Source of the DNA: an uncultured Prevotella sp.
GTDB taxonomy: Bacteria; Bacteroidota; Bacteroidia; Bacteroidales; Bacteroidaceae
Length of the DNA stretch: 15,213 nt
Reading direction: 5' to 3'
NCBI GenBank assembly: GCA_900770845.1
Contig: CAAGLS010000038.1
Location: forward strand, 1 to 15,213
Shown here one piece after another: positions 1 to 7,478 of the stretch; position 1 is the stretch's first letter, and every line of letters starts with the position of its first letter. Under the pieces are notes generated by a model. The model made no database searches and was not told where the DNA came from. It saw only the letters and a program-made list of their open reading frames with translations. A program made the translations under genes and the position numbers.

Positions 1-210
1 CGGAAACCGCAAGAGGCTCGCGTGGTGCTGCCCCTCGACACCAACACAGAACTCGTCCACACGGCCTTCACAAGCGACTGGCAGCACTTCTTCGACCTGC
101 GCGCCTTGGACAAGACGGGGCCCGCACATCCCGACGCCAAGATCCTCGCCCTCCCGCTCTACAACAAGATGAGGGAAATGCTGCAGCAAGGCGAGGACCA
201 ATTCCCATGA
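1..210 (+). CDS. thyX: Flavin-dependent thymidylate synthase, C-terminal part (5' end outside window)
   Basis: The reading frame is open from base 1 to the TGA at 208-210, so only the last 69 residues are visible. They match the ThyX C-terminal pattern: a PQEAR-VLP segment, a T-E-L-x-x-T strand, W-x-x-F-F-x-L-R, and then an A-H-P motif followed by a helix. ThyX makes dTMP from dUMP with methylene-tetrahydrofolate and FAD, as a homotetramer in the cytoplasm. The flavin-binding RHRxxS motif would lie upstream of the window and cannot be checked. Base composition is GC-rich like parC downstream, which suggests a host rather than a phage copy. The neighbouring toxin-antitoxin cassette starts 281 bases later from its own promoter, so the two are probably not co-transcribed. 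Confidence 0.85.
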   Translation, partial: RKPQEARVVLPLDTNTELVHTAFTSDWQHFFDLRALDKTGPAHPDAKILALPLYNKMREMLQQGEDQFP

Positions 211-280
211 ATGAAAGCAGGCTCCAACAGAACCGCTCAGGAACATCAAGTTCCATTGGCCACCAGCTCCCAAGAAGAGG

Positions 281-352
281 GCGCACACATCCAACCACAG
301 GGGCTGCAAAGACAACACCCTACTTACACGGCCCCTGCGGCTGGATGTATGC
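281..352. repeat. Inverted pair of degenerate GCATCC/GCAGGGGC repeat units
   Basis: A plus-strand unit at 281-304 (GCGCACACATCC ... CAGGGGC) faces a minus-strand unit at 331-352 (GCCCCTG ... GGATGTATGC), giving an imperfect palindrome. The 11 bases at 274-284 (GAAGAGGGCGC) recur exactly at 8469-8479 just before another copy of the family. Related copies occur at 1260-1300, 8478-8550 and 13206-13345. A short open frame at 207-422 overlaps thyX by four bases and crosses this repeat, but its product is low-complexity and I do not call it a gene. Nothing else is recognisable in 211-430. Confidence 0.6.
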
Positions 353-392
353 GGAATACCATTCTCTCATCAATAAATCATTTGTGAAAAAT

Positions 393-443
393 TCGTGGCC
401 AATTCACGATAATTCAAAATGACCCAAGTTTTTTGCCAATTCA
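393..443. promoter_or_regulatory. Repeated AATTCA sites and TCGTG/CACGA inverted repeat upstream of the PIN cassette
   Basis: The nine-mer GCCAATTCA occurs at 398-406 and 435-443, and AATTCA occurs a third time at 411-416. TCGTG (393-397) and CACGA (405-409) form an inverted repeat around the first site. The second site overlaps the -33 box of the cassette promoter. Such clustered sites are typical of antitoxin self-repression, so these are candidate operators. This is inference only. Confidence 0.35.
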
Positions 444-463
444 AAAATAAAAGGTTACTTTTG
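432..463 (+). promoter_or_regulatory. Bacteroidetes-type promoter of the PIN toxin-antitoxin cassette
   Basis: TTTG at 432-435, 20 bases, then TACTTTTG at 456-463 match the Bacteroidetes primary-sigma consensus TTTG-N19-21-TAnnTTTG. Transcription would start near 470, about 20 bases before the ATG at 492. That ATG is preceded by AAAGGAG, an unusually good ribosome binding site for this phylum. Confidence 0.75.
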
Positions 464-491
464 TAGCAGACTATTTAGAAAGGAGAATAAA

Positions 492-725
492 ATGGCGGCT
501 ACATCTTTAAACATACAGGTAGACATACCAAAAGGCAATAGCCTAAACTTGGAAGACTTGAGACATCAAGTTTCCCTGTATGCCCAATCCATCATCAACC
601 AAGCCAAGTCAGCCAAGAGGGACAATAGCACTTCATCCCTTTTGTCGTTGAGGGGTGTACTCAAGACAGACAAAGCGGACGAAGAATTGCTTGATGAATA
701 TTTCAAAGAGAAGTACGGGCTATGA
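492..725 (+). CDS. Putative antitoxin partner of the PIN-domain toxin
   Basis: A 77-residue protein encoded directly upstream of a PIN-domain toxin and overlapping it by four bases (ATGA at 722-725), the usual antitoxin-toxin layout. The N-terminal half begins with a possible strand (LNIQVDIP, about residues 6-13) followed by a helix (20-41), which would fit a DNA-binding dimer. The C-terminal 26 residues (about 52-77) carry the acidic, helical segment LRGVL-KTDKADEELLDEY. This type of tail recurs in short Bacteroidetes proteins encoded next to PIN domains and probably binds the toxin. No known antitoxin fold can be assigned with certainty. The expected role is to neutralise the toxin and repress the shared promoter. 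The start at 492 follows a clear AAAGGAG. Confidence 0.75.
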   Translation: MAATSLNIQVDIPKGNSLNLEDLRHQVSLYAQSIINQAKSAKRDNSTSSLLSLRGVLKTDKADEELLDEYFKEKYGL

Positions 726-1195
726 ATATCTTCTTTGACACCAACATCGTGCTGGAATTCTTGGCAGACAGGCCAAACGCAAAACAGGTAGAGGCTGCAA
801 TAAAGTTATGCGATGACAATGGATGGACGAAAAGTTTGTCTATTGGTTCGATATACACAATAGCCTACATGACAGAGAGAATACTCCATCGGAAAGGTAT
901 CAACAAGCCAGAATTGACAAAAGAACAAAGGATGATTTATAATAGCCTACTTGAGTCTTTTGAAATTGTCTCATTAGCTCCAAGTGGAGTTGCCGAAGGA
1001 GCCAATGACCCATCCTTCTCTGATTTAGAGGACAGTTTTCAGTATCAGAGTGCACTGCAAGCCCATTGCGATATTCTGTTGACCCTTAACATCAAGGATT
1101 TTAAAGACGCTGATCAATCGGATATAAAGATAACCGCTCCTCCATCTTTTCTGAATGATTTTCAAGTTGCAGAAAAGGAAGAAAAAGAGGAATGA
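722..1195 (+). CDS. PIN-domain toxin, VapC-like ribonuclease
   Basis: A 157-residue protein with the PIN nuclease layout. The N-terminal strand ends in D-T-N (D6-T7-N8). A late acidic motif D-L-E-D (101-104) precedes a helix ending in C-D (D117), followed by LLTLNIKDF (119-127) with N123 and D126. These acidic residues would bind the metal ions that cut RNA, usually tRNA or rRNA in VapC toxins. The length is slightly above the usual 130-140 residues, and the last 12 residues are a charged Glu/Lys tail. It overlaps the antitoxin gene by ATGA, so the two are translationally coupled. The gene is AT-rich compared with thyX and parC on either side, consistent with acquisition as a cassette. No intact downstream gene belongs to this unit. 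Confidence 0.88.
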   Translation: MNIFFDTNIVLEFLADRPNAKQVEAAIKLCDDNGWTKSLSIGSIYTIAYMTERILHRKGINKPELTKEQRMIYNSLLESFEIVSLAPSGVAEGANDPSFSDLEDSFQYQSALQAHCDILLTLNIKDFKDADQSDIKITAPPSFLNDFQVAEKEEKEE

Positions 1196-1259
1196 TGTTT
1201 CCTGGCGAAGAGCCGCGATTCCACGACTCTAAGGAGCATCAATCTTGTAGGCTAAGAAC

Positions 1260-1300
1260 GCGCGCTTCCAACCGCAGGAGCCGTGGCTTGCGCCGGCTCC
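1260..1300 (+). repeat. Diverged copy of the GCATCC/GCAGGGGCC repeat
   Basis: These 41 bases (GCGCGCTTCC ... GCCGGCTCC) align without gaps to the better conserved copy beginning at 8508, sharing the CGCAGG-GCCGTG and TGCCGGC-like parts, with roughly 70% identity by eye. It sits in the 270-base space between the PIN toxin and parC. Apart from this copy and the parC promoter, the space holds no gene I can support. Confidence 0.55.
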
Positions 1301-1406
1301 AACGATGCCCCAAGCACAACACCCCTTGCAGACACCGACAACCCAAAGAGGGAGAAGGAAACATCTTGCCACAGGCAGCGACAAATCGCAACTTTTTTCA
1401 GCGTTC

Positions 1407-1439
1407 TTTCTCTTTTGTCGCCCGTTTTTCTTATCTTTG
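1407..1439 (+). promoter_or_regulatory. Promoter of the parC-DUF3316-S41 unit
   Basis: TATCTTTG at 1432-1439 is an exact match to the Bacteroidetes -7 box. The best -33 candidate is TTTC at 1407-1410 with a 21-base spacer. A perfect TTTG at 1414-1417 would be too close, at 14 bases. Transcription would begin near 1446 and give a leader of about 20 bases before the ATG at 1466. Confidence 0.65.
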
Positions 1440-1465
1440 CAAAGAAATAATCCTTGAACAATAGA

Positions 1466-4255
1466 ATGAGCGACAATACAATAGACGACGACAAGAAGAT
1501 GACCGACGACGAGGAACTCCCCGTTGACAGCCACTCCGACTATAAGCCCGTGGACCGTTTCGACGCCGCTGCCGTTCACCATCTGAGCGGCATGTACAAG
1601 AACTGGTTCTTGGACTATGCGTCGTACGTGATTCTCGAACGCGCCGTACCCCATATCGAGGACGGCCTGAAACCCGTGCAGCGACGCATACTCCACAGCA
1701 TGAAGCGCATGGACGACGGACGATACAACAAGGTGGCCAACATCGTGGGACACACCATGCAGTTCCATCCCCACGGCGACGCGTCGATAGGCGACGCCCT
1801 GGTGCAGTTGGGACAAAAGGAGCTGCTCGTCGACACGCAGGGCAACTGGGGCAACATCCTCACCGGCGACCGCGCCGCCGCCCCGCGATACATCGAGGCC
1901 AGGCTGTCGAAGTTCGCCTTGGAGGTGGTGTTCAACCCCAAGACCACCGACTGGCAGCTGTCCTACGACGGACGCAACAAAGAACCCATCACTCTGCCCG
2001 TGAAGTTCCCCCTCCTGCTCGCACAGGGAGCGGAGGGCATCGCCGTGGGACTGAGCTGCAAGGTGCTGCCCCACAACTTCAACGAGCTTTGCGACGCCGC
2101 CGTGAGCTATCTCCAAGGCAAGCCCTTCACGCTCTATCCCGACTTCCCAACGGGGGGAGCCATCGACGTGTCGAAATACAACGACGGCCAGCGGGGAGGC
2201 TCGCTCAAGGTGAGGGCCAAGATAGAGAAGCTCGACTCCAAGACGCTCGTCATCCGCGAGATTCCCTACACCAAGACCACCGTCACCGTAATCGACTCCA
2301 TCAAGAAGGCCATAGAGAAAGGCAAGGTGAAAGTGCGCAAGGTGGAGGACATGACCGCCTCGCAAGTGGAGATACAGCTCCATCTCACCCCCGGCACAAG
2401 CAGCGACAAGACCATCGACGCCCTCTACGCCTTCACCGACTGCGAGACCAACATCGCGCCCAACTGCTGCGTGATAGAGGACAACCGTCCACAGTTCCTC
2501 ACCGTGGGCGACGTGCTGCGCCACAACGTGGACCGCACGATGGGACTGCTGCGACGCGAGCTGCAAATCCGACGCAACGAGCTGCAGGAGCAGCTCTTCT
2601 TCGCCTCGCTGGAGCGCATCTTCATAGAGGAGCGGATGTATAAGGAGCGGCGGTTCGAGCAGGCCCCCAACCAGGATGCTGTGGTGGACTTCCTCGACGA
2701 GAAGTTCACGCCATTCAAGAAAATACTCTTCACCGAGATTCTGCCCGACAACAAGGCCGTGGCCGACGCACTGGCGGGAGAGGCGCGCCCCGTATTCTTC
2801 CGCGAAATCACGCGCGACGACTATCTGAGGCTGCTCGAAATCAAGATGCAGCGCATCCTGAAGTACAACAAGGACAAGGCCGACCAGCTCATAGCGAAGA
2901 TTCTTGGCGAGGTGAGGGACATCGACCACGACCTGGCCCACATGACAGACGTCACCATAGCATGGTATGAGCACTTGAAGGCAGTCTACGGAAAAGACCA
3001 TCCCCGCAGGACGGAAATCCGCAACTTCGATACCATCGACTCCACGAAAGTGGTGGAGGCCAACGAGAAGCTCTACATCAACCGCCAGGACGGCTTTGTG
3101 GGCACGGGACTGAAGAAGGACGAGTTTGTGTGCAACTGTTCCGACATCGACGACATCATCATCTTCTACCGCGACGGAAAGTACAAGGTCATCAGAGTGG
3201 CCGACAAGATATTCGTGGGCAAGAATGTCATCTGGGTGCAGGTGTTCAAGAAGAACGACCGACGCACCATCTACAATGTGGTATACCGCGACGGCAAGCA
3301 TGGCTTCAGCTTCATCAAGCGCTTCAACGTGACCTCCATCACCCACGACAAGGAATACGACCTCACCCAAGGCACGCCCAGCTCAAAGGTGCTGTATTTC
3401 ACCGCCAACCCCAACGGCGAGGCGGAAATCATCAAGGTGACGCTCGACCCCAACCCCAAGAAGAAGAAACAGAACATCTTCCTCGACCGCGACTTCAGCG
3501 ACATCCTCATCAAGGGACGGGCATCGAAGGGCAACCTGCTGACCAAGGAGAGCGTGCACCGCATCGGACTGAAAAGCCACGGCCACTCCACGCTCGGCGG
3601 CCGCAAGGTGTGGTTCGACCCCGACGTCAACCGCATCAACTACGAGGAGCACGGACGATTCCTCGGAGAGTTCAACGACGACGACTCTATTCTCGTGGTG
3701 CTGGACAACGCCGACTTCTACATCACCAACTTCGATGCCAACAACCACTATGAGGACAACATCAGGGTGATAGAGAAGTGGAACCCGAAAAAGGTGTGGA
3801 CGGCCGTGCTCTACGACGCCGACAACGACAACTACCCCTACATCAAGCGATTCACCATGGACGCCACCAAACGCCACCAGAACTATCTGGGCGACAACCC
3901 GGCGTCGAGGCTCATCCTGCTCACCGCCACGCCCTTTCCAAGGCTCAAGGTGGTGTTTGGCGGAGCCGACGCCGTGAGGGAGCCTATGGTGATAGAGGCC
4001 GACGAGTTCATCGGACTGAAGAGCTTCAAGGCCAAGGGCAAGCGGCTCACCACCTTCGAGCTGGACCACGTGGAGGAGCTGGAGCCCACACGGCAGCCCG
4101 AGCCGGCTGCCGACGAAGAGCCGGCCACTGGCGGCGGCGAGGAGAACAACGGCGAGCCGGAAGACCTCGACCCGGACAAGGGAAAGACCCAACAGCAGGT
4201 GATCGACGAGATTACCGGCCAACTCAATATGTTTACGGATGACGACTTCAAGTAG
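1466..4255 (+). CDS. parC: Topoisomerase IV (DNA gyrase-like) subunit A
   Basis: A 929-residue type IIA topoisomerase breakage-rejoining subunit. With the ParE/GyrB ATPase subunit it passes one duplex through another to relax or decatenate DNA. The N-terminal winged-helix and tower domains begin with a YASYVILERAVPHIEDGLKPVQRRIL segment. The catalytic pair is R141-Y142 (APRYIEARLSKF), and the quinolone-pocket region is HPHGDASIGD. A C-terminal beta-pinwheel with a weak GRASKG box (about 684-689), instead of a full GyrA box, argues for ParC over GyrA. A long acidic linker (about 870-910) precedes a conserved-looking tail ending in NMFTDDDFK. I prefer the ATG at 1466 to the TTG at 1454 because it is a normal start at a suitable distance from the promoter. 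The pocket position equivalent to E. coli GyrA Ser83 is A106, with D110 retained at the Asp87 position. Confidence 0.93.
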   Translation: MSDNTIDDDKKMTDDEELPVDSHSDYKPVDRFDAAAVHHLSGMYKNWFLDYASYVILERAVPHIEDGLKPVQRRILHSMKRMDDGRYNKVANIVGHTMQFHPHGDASIGDALVQLGQKELLVDTQGNWGNILTGDRAAAPRYIEARLSKFALEVVFNPKTTDWQLSYDGRNKEPITLPVKFPLLLAQGAEGIAVGLSCKVLPHNFNELCDAAVSYLQGKPFTLYPDFPTGGAIDVSKYNDGQRGGSLKVRAKIEKLDSKTLVIREIPYTKTTVTVIDSIKKAIEKGKVKVRKVEDMTASQVEIQLHLTPGTSSDKTIDALYAFTDCETNIAPNCCVIEDNRPQFLTVGDVLRHNVDRTMGLLRRELQIRRNELQEQLFFASLERIFIEERMYKERRFEQAPNQDAVVDFLDEKFTPFKKILFTEILPDNKAVADALAGEARPVFFREITRDDYLRLLEIKMQRILKYNKDKADQLIAKILGEVRDIDHDLAHMTDVTIAWYEHLKAVYGKDHPRRTEIRNFDTIDSTKVVEANEKLYINRQDGFVGTGLKKDEFVCNCSDIDDIIIFYRDGKYKVIRVADKIFVGKNVIWVQVFKKNDRRTIYNVVYRDGKHGFSFIKRFNVTSITHDKEYDLTQGTPSSKVLYFTANPNGEAEIIKVTLDPNPKKKKQNIFLDRDFSDILIKGRASKGNLLTKESVHRIGLKSHGHSTLGGRKVWFDPDVNRINYEEHGRFLGEFNDDDSILVVLDNADFYITNFDANNHYEDNIRVIEKWNPKKVWTAVLYDADNDNYPYIKRFTMDATKRHQNYLGDNPASRLILLTATPFPRLKVVFGGADAVREPMVIEADEFIGLKSFKAKGKRLTTFELDHVEELEPTRQPEPAADEEPATGGGEENNGEPEDLDPDKGKTQQQVIDEITGQLNMFTDDDFK

Positions 4256-5021
4256 GATTCTGCTCTCGGCCCTCCTGCTGTGCCTGCCGGAATGCGGAAA
4301 GTCACAGACCAAGGAGGCGGCCAATGTGTTCGGCATTGGCTACAACCGCCAGCTCGACACCTACCTCTCGCCCGAGCACTACACGGGCACAGAGCTGCGC
4401 TATGCCAACACCACCACCTGGCTGCGCCCCGGGCGGAGCTGGGCAAGGCAGATGACCCATCAGGCAATGGCAAGCTACACCAAGATGCGCACCGGCGACA
4501 ACCAGTATGCAGGGGGCATGTACAACTTCCGCTTCGCCTTCCAGCGCAAGCTCGCCCCGCTCACGCTCGGCAGGGGAGAGCTGCAGGCCCGCGTGGGGGC
4601 GGGACCCGACTTCTGGCTCGGCTTCCTCTACAACACGGGCAACGGCAACAATCCCGCCCAAGCGCGCCTGGCGCTGCGCCTCACGCCCGAGGCCGACGTG
4701 TGCTACAGGTTCAAGGTGAAGGAGAAGCCATGGGCGGCCAAGCTCAATTTCGCCATGCCGCTGGCCGGACTCCAGTTCTCGCCCAACTACGGCCAGAGCT
4801 ACTATGAGATCTTCACCCGCGACAACTACGACCACAATGTGTGCGCCACGTGGCTGGGCTCCTCGCCCACCTTCTCCACCCGGCTGACCATCGACATCCC
4901 CCTCGGGCGCGCCAGCCTCACGGTAGGCTATTTGGGCGACTGCCAGCAGGTGGAGGTCAACCAACTCAAATACCTTTCCTACACCCATTCGCTGCTCATC
5001 GGATGGACCATCAACAAATGA
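4239..5021 (+). CDS. DUF3316-like outer-membrane or secreted beta-rich protein
   Basis: A 260-residue protein starting inside the last codons of parC (17-base overlap), so probably translated by coupling. Residues about 5-22 (SRILLSALLLCLPECGKSQ) form a signal peptide. The Cys is not in a normal lipobox, so type I cleavage is more likely than a lipoprotein. The rest alternates polar and aromatic residues in strands, with YNRQLDTYLSPEHYTGTEL near the N terminus and a final strand SLLIGWTINK ending in hydrophobic residues. It resembles the Bacteroidetes DUF3316 family, whose function is unknown, and looks like a small barrel. The recognition rests on overall pattern, not on a diagnostic motif. 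It also overlaps the next gene by four bases, making it the middle gene of the parC unit. Confidence 0.7.
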   Translation: MTTSSRILLSALLLCLPECGKSQTKEAANVFGIGYNRQLDTYLSPEHYTGTELRYANTTTWLRPGRSWARQMTHQAMASYTKMRTGDNQYAGGMYNFRFAFQRKLAPLTLGRGELQARVGAGPDFWLGFLYNTGNGNNPAQARLALRLTPEADVCYRFKVKEKPWAAKLNFAMPLAGLQFSPNYGQSYYEIFTRDNYDHNVCATWLGSSPTFSTRLTIDIPLGRASLTVGYLGDCQQVEVNQLKYLSYTHSLLIGWTINK

Positions 5022-6025
5022 CGCCTATGAAGAGAATCGTGATGTTTCTGATCCCCCTACTCTTTCTGACGGGATGCATCGACGAAGAGCAACTCGACAA
5101 CACTCCGCAGGGCAACTTCGAGGCCCTGTGGCGCATCATGGACGAGCACTATTGCTTCTTCACGGAGAAAGGAGTGGACTGGGGCGCTGTGCATGAGAAG
5201 TACGCACGGCAGATAGACAACTCCATGACAGAGGCACAGACATTCGAGGTGATGGCCAACATGCTCTCAGAGCTGCGCGACGGCCACGTCAACCTCTACA
5301 CACCCTACGACGTGGGACGCTACTGGGCCTGGCACGAGGACCATCCGAGCAACGTCAGCGACACCCTGCTGCGCCACTACCTCGGCACCGACTACCGCAT
5401 CGCGTCGGGCATGAAATACCGCATACTCGACGACAATGTGGGCTACGTACGCTGCGCCACCTTCGAGAACCAGCTGGGGGGCGGCAACCTCGACGAGATG
5501 CTGCTCTACCTGATGCCCTGCAACGGACTGATACTCGACGTGAGGGGCAACTCGGGAGGCCGGCTCACCAGCGCGGAGGAGCTGGCGGCGCGCTTCTGCA
5601 ACGAGAAGACACTCGTGGGCTACATGCGCCACAAGACCGGCAAGGGCCACAACGACTTCTCCGGCCTGGAGGAGCAATACATCAAGCCCTCGAAGGGCGT
5701 GCGCTGGCAGAAGCCCGTGGTGGTGCTGACCAACCGCGAGGTGTACAGCGCGGCCAATGAGTTTGTGAAATACATGAAAGTGTTTCCCGCATGCACCGTA
5801 GTGGGCGACAGCACAGGCGGCGGCGGTGGACTCCCCTTCTCTTCCGAACTGCCCAACGGCTGGGCCATACGCTACTCGGCCTGCCCCATGTACGATGTCG
5901 ACGGCCGCCTCGCCGAGCCGGGACTGGCACCCGACGTGAGTGTGGGCCTCAGCCACGAGGACTTCAACCGCAACCTCGACACCATCATCGAATACGCCCG
6001 CAGGATGCTCAAGGCCGGCCTCTAA
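5018..6025 (+). CDS. S41-family peptidase-like lipoprotein
   Basis: A 335-residue protein with a lipoprotein signal peptide ending in the lipobox L-T-G-C (Cys20), so probably anchored in the periplasm or outer membrane. It carries S41 (tail-specific protease/tricorn/IRBP-like) features: the ELRDGHVNLY segment with H90, LDVRGNSGG at 173-181, the nucleophile context REVYSAANEF with S244, and VVGDSTGGGGG at 261-271. The CTP-type catalytic lysine (in GKG) is absent and replaced by glycines, which points to the tricorn/IRBP-like branch using His-Ser chemistry. No PDZ domain is visible. The start at 5018 gives an ATGA overlap with the DUF3316 gene; an in-frame ATG at 5027 is the alternative. The substrate is unknown. 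Co-expression with parC probably reflects shared transcription rather than shared function. Confidence 0.85.
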   Translation: MTPMKRIVMFLIPLLFLTGCIDEEQLDNTPQGNFEALWRIMDEHYCFFTEKGVDWGAVHEKYARQIDNSMTEAQTFEVMANMLSELRDGHVNLYTPYDVGRYWAWHEDHPSNVSDTLLRHYLGTDYRIASGMKYRILDDNVGYVRCATFENQLGGGNLDEMLLYLMPCNGLILDVRGNSGGRLTSAEELAARFCNEKTLVGYMRHKTGKGHNDFSGLEEQYIKPSKGVRWQKPVVVLTNREVYSAANEFVKYMKVFPACTVVGDSTGGGGGLPFSSELPNGWAIRYSACPMYDVDGRLAEPGLAPDVSVGLSHEDFNRNLDTIIEYARRMLKAGL

Positions 6026-6071
6026 GCCCCACTACTGTTCACTGACCGAAAAAGAGATTCCGTTGAAATCT

Positions 6072-6103
6072 TTTGTCTGCCAAGGAGGGTATTCTTATCT
6101 TTG
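6072..6103 (+). promoter_or_regulatory. Promoter of the LytS/LytTR two-component operon
   Basis: TTTG at 6072-6075, exactly 20 bases, then TATCTTTG at 6096-6103 are consensus for Bacteroidetes. Transcription would start near 6110, giving a leader of about 118 bases that contains the whole palindrome at 6114-6197 before the ATG at 6228. Confidence 0.8.
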
Positions 6104-6113
6104 CAGCAGACAA

Positions 6114-6197
6114 GTAGGAGGCGCGGCGTCCCCGCCGTGCGAGATTGTGCGGCGGGACGCTGGGCGGGAATGTGCGGCGGGACGCCGCACCTCCTAC
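6114..6197. repeat. Long GC-rich palindromic repeat in the lytS leader (copy 1)
   Basis: The left arm at 6114-6137 (GTAGGAGGCGCGGCGTCCC...) pairs with the right arm at 6175-6197 (CGGCGGGACGCCGCACCTCC...) with one mismatch and one extra C. The interior holds a tandem duplication: a 15-base unit TGTGCGGCGGGACGC at 6146-6160 is repeated at 6171-6185 (period 25), so the left arm could pair with either copy. A second member of this family lies at 12831-12890 in the opposite orientation. As RNA it would form a very stable hairpin between the promoter and the start codon. Confidence 0.8.
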
Positions 6198-6227
6198 TAC
6201 AATACAGAAGAACAAAACGAGAAACCA

Positions 6228-7475
6228 ATGACAAACTATTTCAGCAAATACAAAGAGCACATCGTCTACCTGATGATTTGGGCCATCCTGTTCTTGGCCC
6301 CCGTCATCAGCATGTATCTCGAAGTGCGCTCGGGCAAGGAAATCCAATTCGCCTGGAGGCCGGTGGCTGACATCTGGAAAATCTACATCCTCTACCTCAT
6401 CGCCTTCCTCATCCACAATTTCTTCATCGCTCCCATACTGGTCGACAAGAAGAAGGCCGGCAAGTACCTGCTTTTGGCGAGCACACTCGTGGTGGTGTTC
6501 TTCTTCGCCCAGTCCTGCCTGCGGCCCGAGCCCCCCAGCCACAAGCTGCGCGACAAGACGGAACGGCGCGACAAGCCCACCCTGGCCTGCGGCAGGGCAG
6601 ACTCCATAGCCAAGGCCAACCCGCCACTCACTCCCGAAGACTCAGCATTGGCAGCCGATGGCCGATGGAACCAACGCCGCCACCGCCACAACGGCCCCCC
6701 ACCCATGATAGAATTGATCGACTTCTTGGGCAGCGCCATGCTCATCATGCTCTTGGGACTCAACTTAGGCGTGAAGCTCTATCTCAAGCAGGAGAGGGAC
6801 GAGAAGAACCACAGCGAGCTGGAACAGCGCCACTTGCAGGAGCAGCTGGCCTACCTGCGCTACCAAATCAACCCCCACTTCTTCATGAACACGCTGAACA
6901 ACATCCACGCGCTCATCGACATCGACCCCGAGAAAGCCAAGTCCACCATTGTGCGCCTGTCGAGGCTCATGCGCTACATGCTCTACGAGTCGAACCACAT
7001 CCTCGTGCCGTTGGGGCGCGAGCTCACCTTCCTCAACCACTACATCGCCTTGATGAAGATGCGCTATTCGGAGAAAGTGGTCATCACCGTCGACTTCCCC
7101 GACAACCTGCCCGACTGCATGGTGCCGCCACTGCTCTACGTCACCTTCGTGGAGAACGCATTCAAGCACGGCGTGAGCTACGAGCAGGAGAGCTTCATCT
7201 ACATAGAACTCAACATGGAGCACGGCCTGGTGGACTTCCACTGCACCAACAGCAAGCCCGCCGCACCAGCCCAACAGGCCAAGAAGCCGGGAGGCGTGGG
7301 GCTGGCCAACGTGAGGCGACGGCTCAGACTCATCTACGGAAGCGACTACAGCCTCGAAATCAACGACGGGGAGGAAACCTACGAGGTGAGGCTCTGCCTC
7401 CCACTCCACCCCAAGCGCCAAAAGGAACTGATGCCCGACGACGACGGCCACAATGCAAACCAGAAAACAACATAA
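6228..7475 (+). CDS. LytS/YesM-type sensor histidine kinase
   Basis: A 415-residue membrane histidine kinase of the His_kinase (PF06580) class. Predicted membrane segments are at about 12-30, 50-70, 78-96 and 162-185. Between the third and fourth lies a charged, Pro/Arg-rich loop of about 65 residues. A coiled coil (about 187-210) leads to the phospho-acceptor motif YQINPHFFMNTLNNIH with H217. The N box is VENAFKHG (N310) and the G box is GGVGLANVRRRL (355-366). It should autophosphorylate and pass the phosphate to the LytTR regulator three bases downstream. The loop has no known sensor fold, so the stimulus is unknown. An upstream in-frame extension to 5940 is open but runs through the promoter and palindrome, so I take the ATG at 6228. 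Translation may be affected by the leader hairpin. Confidence 0.92.
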   Translation: MTNYFSKYKEHIVYLMIWAILFLAPVISMYLEVRSGKEIQFAWRPVADIWKIYILYLIAFLIHNFFIAPILVDKKKAGKYLLLASTLVVVFFFAQSCLRPEPPSHKLRDKTERRDKPTLACGRADSIAKANPPLTPEDSALAADGRWNQRRHRHNGPPPMIELIDFLGSAMLIMLLGLNLGVKLYLKQERDEKNHSELEQRHLQEQLAYLRYQINPHFFMNTLNNIHALIDIDPEKAKSTIVRLSRLMRYMLYESNHILVPLGRELTFLNHYIALMKMRYSEKVVITVDFPDNLPDCMVPPLLYVTFVENAFKHGVSYEQESFIYIELNMEHGLVDFHCTNSKPAAPAQQAKKPGGVGLANVRRRLRLIYGSDYSLEINDGEETYEVRLCLPLHPKRQKELMPDDDGHNANQKTT

Positions 7476-7478
7476 CGC

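Noticed and set aside
207..422. 71-residue open frame overlapping the thyX stop
   Set aside because: The product is low-complexity, crosses the inverted repeat at 281-352 and extends to the edge of the PIN promoter region. The overlap with thyX is the only support.
1229..3370. Long open frame of over 700 residues on the minus strand opposite parC
   Set aside because: It is a mirror effect of GC-rich codon use in parC; the product is Val/Leu/His-rich without any domain.
3383..4336. Minus-strand frame of 317 residues opposite the parC C-terminal domain
   Set aside because: Same shadow effect, biased composition, no promoter or family likeness.
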